Shown: in pieces, positions 60,633-64,000 of the stretch
Position numbering within the stretch: position 1 is the first letter of the stretch
How the letters are laid out: the number at the start of each line of letters is the position of its first letter
Assembly: GCF_042650125.1 (NCBI RefSeq)
Contig: NZ_JBHSAP010000007.1
Location: forward strand, 124,001-188,000
Origin: Salinithrix halophila
Lineage (GTDB): Bacteria; Bacillota; Bacilli; Thermoactinomycetales; DSM-45169
Direction of reading: 5' to 3'
Length of the DNA: 64,000 bases
Program-made: the position numbers and the translations under genes
The notes under the pieces: generated by a model
What the model was told of the DNA's origin: nothing
Database searches by the model: none
Seen by the model: only the letters and a program-made list of their open reading frames with translations

Positions 60633-62011
60633 ATTCCAACATCTGCCGTCTTTATGCACTCACTTCCGCCGCTCCACCCCAGGCGGTAATGATCGCCCAG
60701 GCCCTGATGAAGGAATGGGGTTGTCAGCAAGGCCAATCGATCAAATTATCTGTAGGCAACAAAACCCTCATCACGCGAATGATCGGTGTAAAAAAGAAAG
60801 AACCGGCAATCTACCTTCCCCGTGAAATCGTTCGGCAACTCTCTATCCCCCACTTCGGGGAAATCAGGGTTTCTTACCGCCAGAAGGAACTCCGTATGGG
60901 CCCCGTTATCGCCATCTTGACCACGGGCTTCACCGGTTCACCTTCCACTCCTTTCGGAGGCCGTACCAACCTGTTCCGAAACTTTTTGACGGCTGGCCGG
61001 GAGGATAAGCCCTTTTTTTACGTTTTTACCCCGGAGATGGTGGATTGGAACACCCGTGTGGTCTCCGGCTGGTTCTATCTAAAGGATTCCGCCGGTCAAT
61101 GGCGTTGGGTCCGCCGCTTCTCTCCCCTTCCGGACGTCGTTTACGAACGGGTGCCCAACCGGAAATCGGAGTCCCTGCCCCAAGTTCAGGCCTGCCGTTC
61201 CCGTTTAACCAACTGGGCCCGTTGCCAAATTTTCAACCAAGGATTCTTCAATAAGTGGTCGATCCACGAAAAACTATTCACTCATGAGCTCACGTCGGAA
61301 AATATCCCCGAAACCTACCATGCTCCCGATGTTCAGATCATCCAGCAGATGGTCGACCGGCATCAGATGGTCTATCTAAAACCGAGCGGTGGAAGCCTGG
61401 GACTGGGAATTTTTCGCATCACCCGTCATCCCCAAGGCGGTTATTTCTGTCGATTCCGCGACGGAGAAAAAAACGTGTTGCGCCGTTTTCAATCCCTCGT
61501 CACGTTGTTAAAACATCATTTTGGTCCGCAGATGACAACTTTGAAACGCTACTTGGTACAGCAGGGAATCCGCCTGATTAAAATTAACGGTCGGCCCGTC
61601 GATTTCCGCGTCCATATGCATAAAGACCGAACCGGTGCCTGGAAGGTGGTGGGAATCGGTGCCAAAGTGGCTGGTTTAGGAAGTGTCACCACCCACGGCC
61701 GAACCGGCGGTTCCCTCCTCTCTACATCAGAACTCCTCTCTCGATCCTTTCCGGGGCAGGAGGCAATCATGGAAAACAAGATCGCCGACGCCTCCATCCG
61801 AGTCGCGACTGCCCTAGAAAACGAGGTAGAAGGCCCCTTGGGGGAGTTGGGGTTGGACATCGGGGTGGATCGGTACCGACGGGTATGGCTCTTTGAAGTC
61901 AACTCCAAACCCGGTCGTCATATCTTCCTCCACCCGACACTGAAAGACGCGGATCGGCTTTCTGCCCGCTGCATCACCGAATACAGCCTGAAACTGGCAC
62001 AATTTCTCTAA
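60629..62011 (+). CDS. YheC/YheD family ATP-grasp protein, copy 3
   Basis: A 460-residue long form. The N-terminal extension (about 1-95, beginning MNSNICRLYAL) is followed by MGPVIAILTTGF, LPDVVYERVPNRK, IFNQGFFNKW, VYLKPSGGSLGLGIFRI, VDFRVHMHKD and VWLFEVNSKPGR. All ATP-grasp ligands seem intact. Its ATG overlaps the stop of copy 2 in ATGA, with GGAGGG just upstream. The substrate is unknown. Confidence 0.9.
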   Translation: MNSNICRLYALTSAAPPQAVMIAQALMKEWGCQQGQSIKLSVGNKTLITRMIGVKKKEPAIYLPREIVRQLSIPHFGEIRVSYRQKELRMGPVIAILTTGFTGSPSTPFGGRTNLFRNFLTAGREDKPFFYVFTPEMVDWNTRVVSGWFYLKDSAGQWRWVRRFSPLPDVVYERVPNRKSESLPQVQACRSRLTNWARCQIFNQGFFNKWSIHEKLFTHELTSENIPETYHAPDVQIIQQMVDRHQMVYLKPSGGSLGLGIFRITRHPQGGYFCRFRDGEKNVLRRFQSLVTLLKHHFGPQMTTLKRYLVQQGIRLIKINGRPVDFRVHMHKDRTGAWKVVGIGAKVAGLGSVTTHGRTGGSLLSTSELLSRSFPGQEAIMENKIADASIRVATALENEVEGPLGELGLDIGVDRYRRVWLFEVNSKPGRHIFLHPTLKDADRLSARCITEYSLKLAQFL

Positions 62012-62027
62012 GAGAGGAGTCGTTCGG

Positions 62028-63350
62028 ATGACTCAACCTCAATCGGGTTGGCTCGCCCTCCAAAAGGGGGCTTCCACCCTTACTTTCATTCCCCATCCAC
62101 GGTTCCGACCGGATAAGCTGCCCGATAAGCTTTCGGTGACTCTGGGCATGAGTATGAGGAAGGAGCTTCGTGTCCGACAGATGCAGATGGCTCCGGGGTC
62201 CCCTCGGATAATGCCTACCCGTTTGATGCAGACCGAAGACGGGAGGTGGAAAGCGGGTCCGTTTATCGCTATCCTTACTTCTTCCGGTTCGGGTTCTTTC
62301 CACGGGAACCGGTCCAACTTCAGTGACATCATTCGGATGGGACGCCGGATGGGGGTGATGGTTTTCGTTGTCACACCCGAAGGGTTCCGCGCCAACTCCC
62401 CCACAGTGCGAGGATGGCTCCTCGACTCCCGCAAATTACGGCAGCGATGGGTTCATGCAGTTCTCCCCATGCCCCATGTGGTTTACAATCGGATTCCCAC
62501 CCGGAAAGCGGAACAACAGCCAGCGGTGGAGAGCACCCTCCAACATTTATTGCATTCTTCCCAGATTCACCTTTTCAATCCGGGCTTTTTCGATAAATGG
62601 ACCCTTCACCTCTACCTGGAACGCTCCCCTGAGCTCCGCTCCCTGTTGCCTGAAACCTGCTTATGGAATGATCCGGAGCGATTCCGACAGATGGCTGAAA
62701 CCCACAAAATCCTTTATCTCAAACCAGTCAACGATAAGGCGGGGAACGGGATGATCCGGATTCGGCGCCTGCAAAAGGGATATGAAGTAATTCACCAGAA
62801 GATTCAAGATGTACGACACTATAGATATGCTGACTGGAAAGAACTCCTCCGGCAACTTCCCCTGCTGACCAGTGGCCGCAAGTACGTGGTTCAACAGGCT
62901 ATTTCACTTGCCTGTTTCCAGGAGCGCCCCTTCGATTTACGTCTTCTGGTACAAAAAGACGGTCAGGGAAAGTGGAGAAAAACAGGACTGGGAATTCGAG
63001 TGGCCGGCAAGGACGCCATCAGCACGCATGTCCCGATGGGGGGATCCATCGCCGATGCCGATCAAGTAATCGGAACCTTATTCAGTTCCCGCTCTTCCGA
63101 AGTGATGAAAATCATCGAAGAAACCGGGATTCGAATCGCCGCCCACATCGAAGAGCAGGTAGGGAAAAACCTTGGGGAGATGTCGATGGATCTGGGTTTG
63201 GAACAGGATGGACGACTCTGGTTTTTTGAAGCGAACGCTAAGCCGATGAAGTTTGACGAACCGGATATTCGGCAACTCTCGTTGAAACGACTGCTCCAAT
63301 ACTGCCTGTTTCTCAGCGGTTTCCAGGCACCTGCACGGAAAGAGGTGTAA
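62028..63350 (+). CDS. YheC/YheD family ATP-grasp protein, copy 4 (altered ATP loop)
   Basis: A 440-residue long form. The N-terminal extension (1-85), GPFIAILTSSGSG, MPHVVYNRIPTRK, LFNPGFFDKW, FDLRLLVQKD and LWFFEANAKPMK are conserved. The nucleotide loop is different: YLKPVNDKAGNGMIRI in place of KP-x-GGS-x-GxG, so the Gly-Gly-Ser is lost. Binding of ATP may be weakened or the copy may act as a regulatory partner. It lies 16 bases after copy 3, with AGAGGAG before the ATG. Confidence 0.88.
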   Translation: MTQPQSGWLALQKGASTLTFIPHPRFRPDKLPDKLSVTLGMSMRKELRVRQMQMAPGSPRIMPTRLMQTEDGRWKAGPFIAILTSSGSGSFHGNRSNFSDIIRMGRRMGVMVFVVTPEGFRANSPTVRGWLLDSRKLRQRWVHAVLPMPHVVYNRIPTRKAEQQPAVESTLQHLLHSSQIHLFNPGFFDKWTLHLYLERSPELRSLLPETCLWNDPERFRQMAETHKILYLKPVNDKAGNGMIRIRRLQKGYEVIHQKIQDVRHYRYADWKELLRQLPLLTSGRKYVVQQAISLACFQERPFDLRLLVQKDGQGKWRKTGLGIRVAGKDAISTHVPMGGSIADADQVIGTLFSSRSSEVMKIIEETGIRIAAHIEEQVGKNLGEMSMDLGLEQDGRLWFFEANAKPMKFDEPDIRQLSLKRLLQYCLFLSGFQAPARKEV

Positions 63351-63353
63351 CGG

Positions 63354-63821
63354 TTGGAAATCCGCACCCTCACTCCTAAACAACTTCACCGTATTCGTCC
63401 AAAGCTGGTTCGCTTCTCAAGGAATTACGGAGATCGACGTATCACTCACCGGGCCATTCGCTGGCTGAGGGATCTCCACTCGGACCCTTTTCCTGAAGGC
63501 ACCTTACTTGCAGCTGCAACAGAAGGAAAACGACTGACGGGTTTTATCTTGTTTGGTAAGTTCGGCCTGGAGGAAGCTTATATTGTGGTTCACCCTAAAT
63601 TTCGCAATCAACGAGTGGGCGAAACTCTCTTAGAACATGCCATTGGCAAGCTGGGGAAAGTATACACACGCGTAGCCTGCGACAACATCCCCAGTCTCAA
63701 ACTTTGCTTTTCTATGGGCTTACAGGCCTTCCACCTTACGACTGGCCCCACGGGTAAGCCTACCCTCTGCCTCGGAGGAGGAAACTGGGAAGCCTCTGAG
63801 TTTTTCACCCACATTCAATAA
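63354..63821 (+). CDS. GNAT N-acetyltransferase of the ATP-grasp cassette
   Basis: A 155-residue acetyltransferase. The acetyl-CoA loop is VVHPKFRNQRVGETLLEHAI, followed by CDNIPSLKLCFSMGLQ, a usual GNAT end. The start is TTG with AAGAGG upstream, three bases after the stop of copy 4, so it is almost certainly part of the same transcript. It may modify the product of the ligases or the coat protein they act on. The substrate is unknown. Confidence 0.83.
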   Translation: MEIRTLTPKQLHRIRPKLVRFSRNYGDRRITHRAIRWLRDLHSDPFPEGTLLAAATEGKRLTGFILFGKFGLEEAYIVVHPKFRNQRVGETLLEHAIGKLGKVYTRVACDNIPSLKLCFSMGLQAFHLTTGPTGKPTLCLGGGNWEASEFFTHIQ

Positions 63822-63834
63822 TCTTCGAATAAAG

Positions 63835-63866
63835 GGAGCCCCCGAAAGGGGCTCCAGGCCATTTTT
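63835..63866 (+). terminator. terminator after the ATP-grasp cassette
   Basis: GGAGCCCC and GGGGCTCC pair around a short loop, with ATTTTT eight bases on. It lies 14 bases after the GNAT stop codon. Confidence 0.75.
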
Positions 63867-63905
63867 AACGGACAACCTGGTGCCCTCTTATCAACTTCTG
63901 CTTTT

Positions 63906-63935
63906 CACCCTCTAATAAAAGGAGGGTCTTTTTTC
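63906..63935 (+). terminator. second terminator
   Basis: ACCCTC and GAGGGT pair and are followed by CTTTTTTTC on the plus strand. It may back up the first terminator or belong to a leader of a gene beyond the window. Confidence 0.7.
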
Positions 63936-63948
63936 ATCTTGGCAGAGA

Positions 63949-63974
63949 AACCGCCCAGATTTTCACCGGGCGGT
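63949..63974. terminator. hairpin at the right edge
   Basis: ACCGCCC pairs with GGGCGGT around about eleven bases. It has no clear T-run on either strand inside the window. It may be the terminator of a minus-strand gene further right. Confidence 0.4.
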
Positions 63975-64000
63975 ATCCGCATTCATCCCTAGTGAATATA

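Overview
The window reads as a chromosomal segment of an endospore-forming Bacillales bacterium. Its gene order follows the well-known Bacillus subtilis block from thrS to dnaE and beyond: thrS, ytxC, dnaI, dnaB, nrdR, gapB, coaE, ytaF, mutM, polA, then phoR, phoP, mdh, icd, citZ, ytvI, fxsA, pyk, pfkA, accA, accD, malic enzyme, dnaE, and on to ytrH, ytrI, ytpI, ytoI and ytkL. Sporulation genes (ytxC, ytaF, ytvI, ytrH, ytrI, yheC/yheD family) are spread through it. Base composition is moderately GC-rich, and GTG or TTG starts are common. A member of the Thermoactinomycetaceae or a near relative is my guess; the sequence alone does not prove the family.

Layout: 1-15.9 kb, minus strand: thrS with a T-box leader, ytxC, a secreted nuclease, a YdjM-like membrane protein, three tRNA genes, the primosome genes dnaI-dnaB, nrdR, gapB and coaE-ytaF-mutM-polA. 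15.9-20.6 kb is accessory: an acyltransferase and a PCYCGC-type lipoprotein behind a strong plus-strand promoter, an HMA-like protein without metal-binding cysteines, a decayed tnpB, a coiled-coil CHAP hydrolase, a GNAT enzyme and an orphan IS200/IS605-type end. 20.7-27.8 kb: pstSCAB-phoU and phoPR, with a PHO box before pstS. 28-40.8 kb: mdh-icd-citZ, ytvI, fxsA, a thioesterase, a tiny basic ORF, pyk-pfkA, accA-accD and malic enzyme.

41-48.8 kb: a sulfate-assimilation operon behind a SAM (S-box) riboswitch. It runs yezD-like gene, cysH, a sulfate/phosphate permease, sat, cysC, sulfite reductase, DUF3906 gene, cobA/sumT, sirC and a small membrane protein. It covers sulfate uptake, activation, reduction to sulfide and most of siroheme synthesis, but no sirohydrochlorin ferrochelatase gene is present. 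48.9-57.9 kb: pgpA-like, dnaE, and, on the opposite strand, ytrH-ytrI and ytpI; then ytoI, ytkL and a ylbF-like gene.

58.0-63.9 kb: four consecutive paralogous YheC/YheD-type ATP-grasp genes plus a GNAT gene, tightly packed, with a sigma-K-like promoter in front. This is the best candidate for an underdescribed system: a late-sporulation, mother-cell ligase cassette that may modify the spore coat. One of the four lacks the N-terminal extension of the others, and another has lost the glycine-rich ATP-binding loop. No CRISPR array, prophage or complete insertion sequence was seen.
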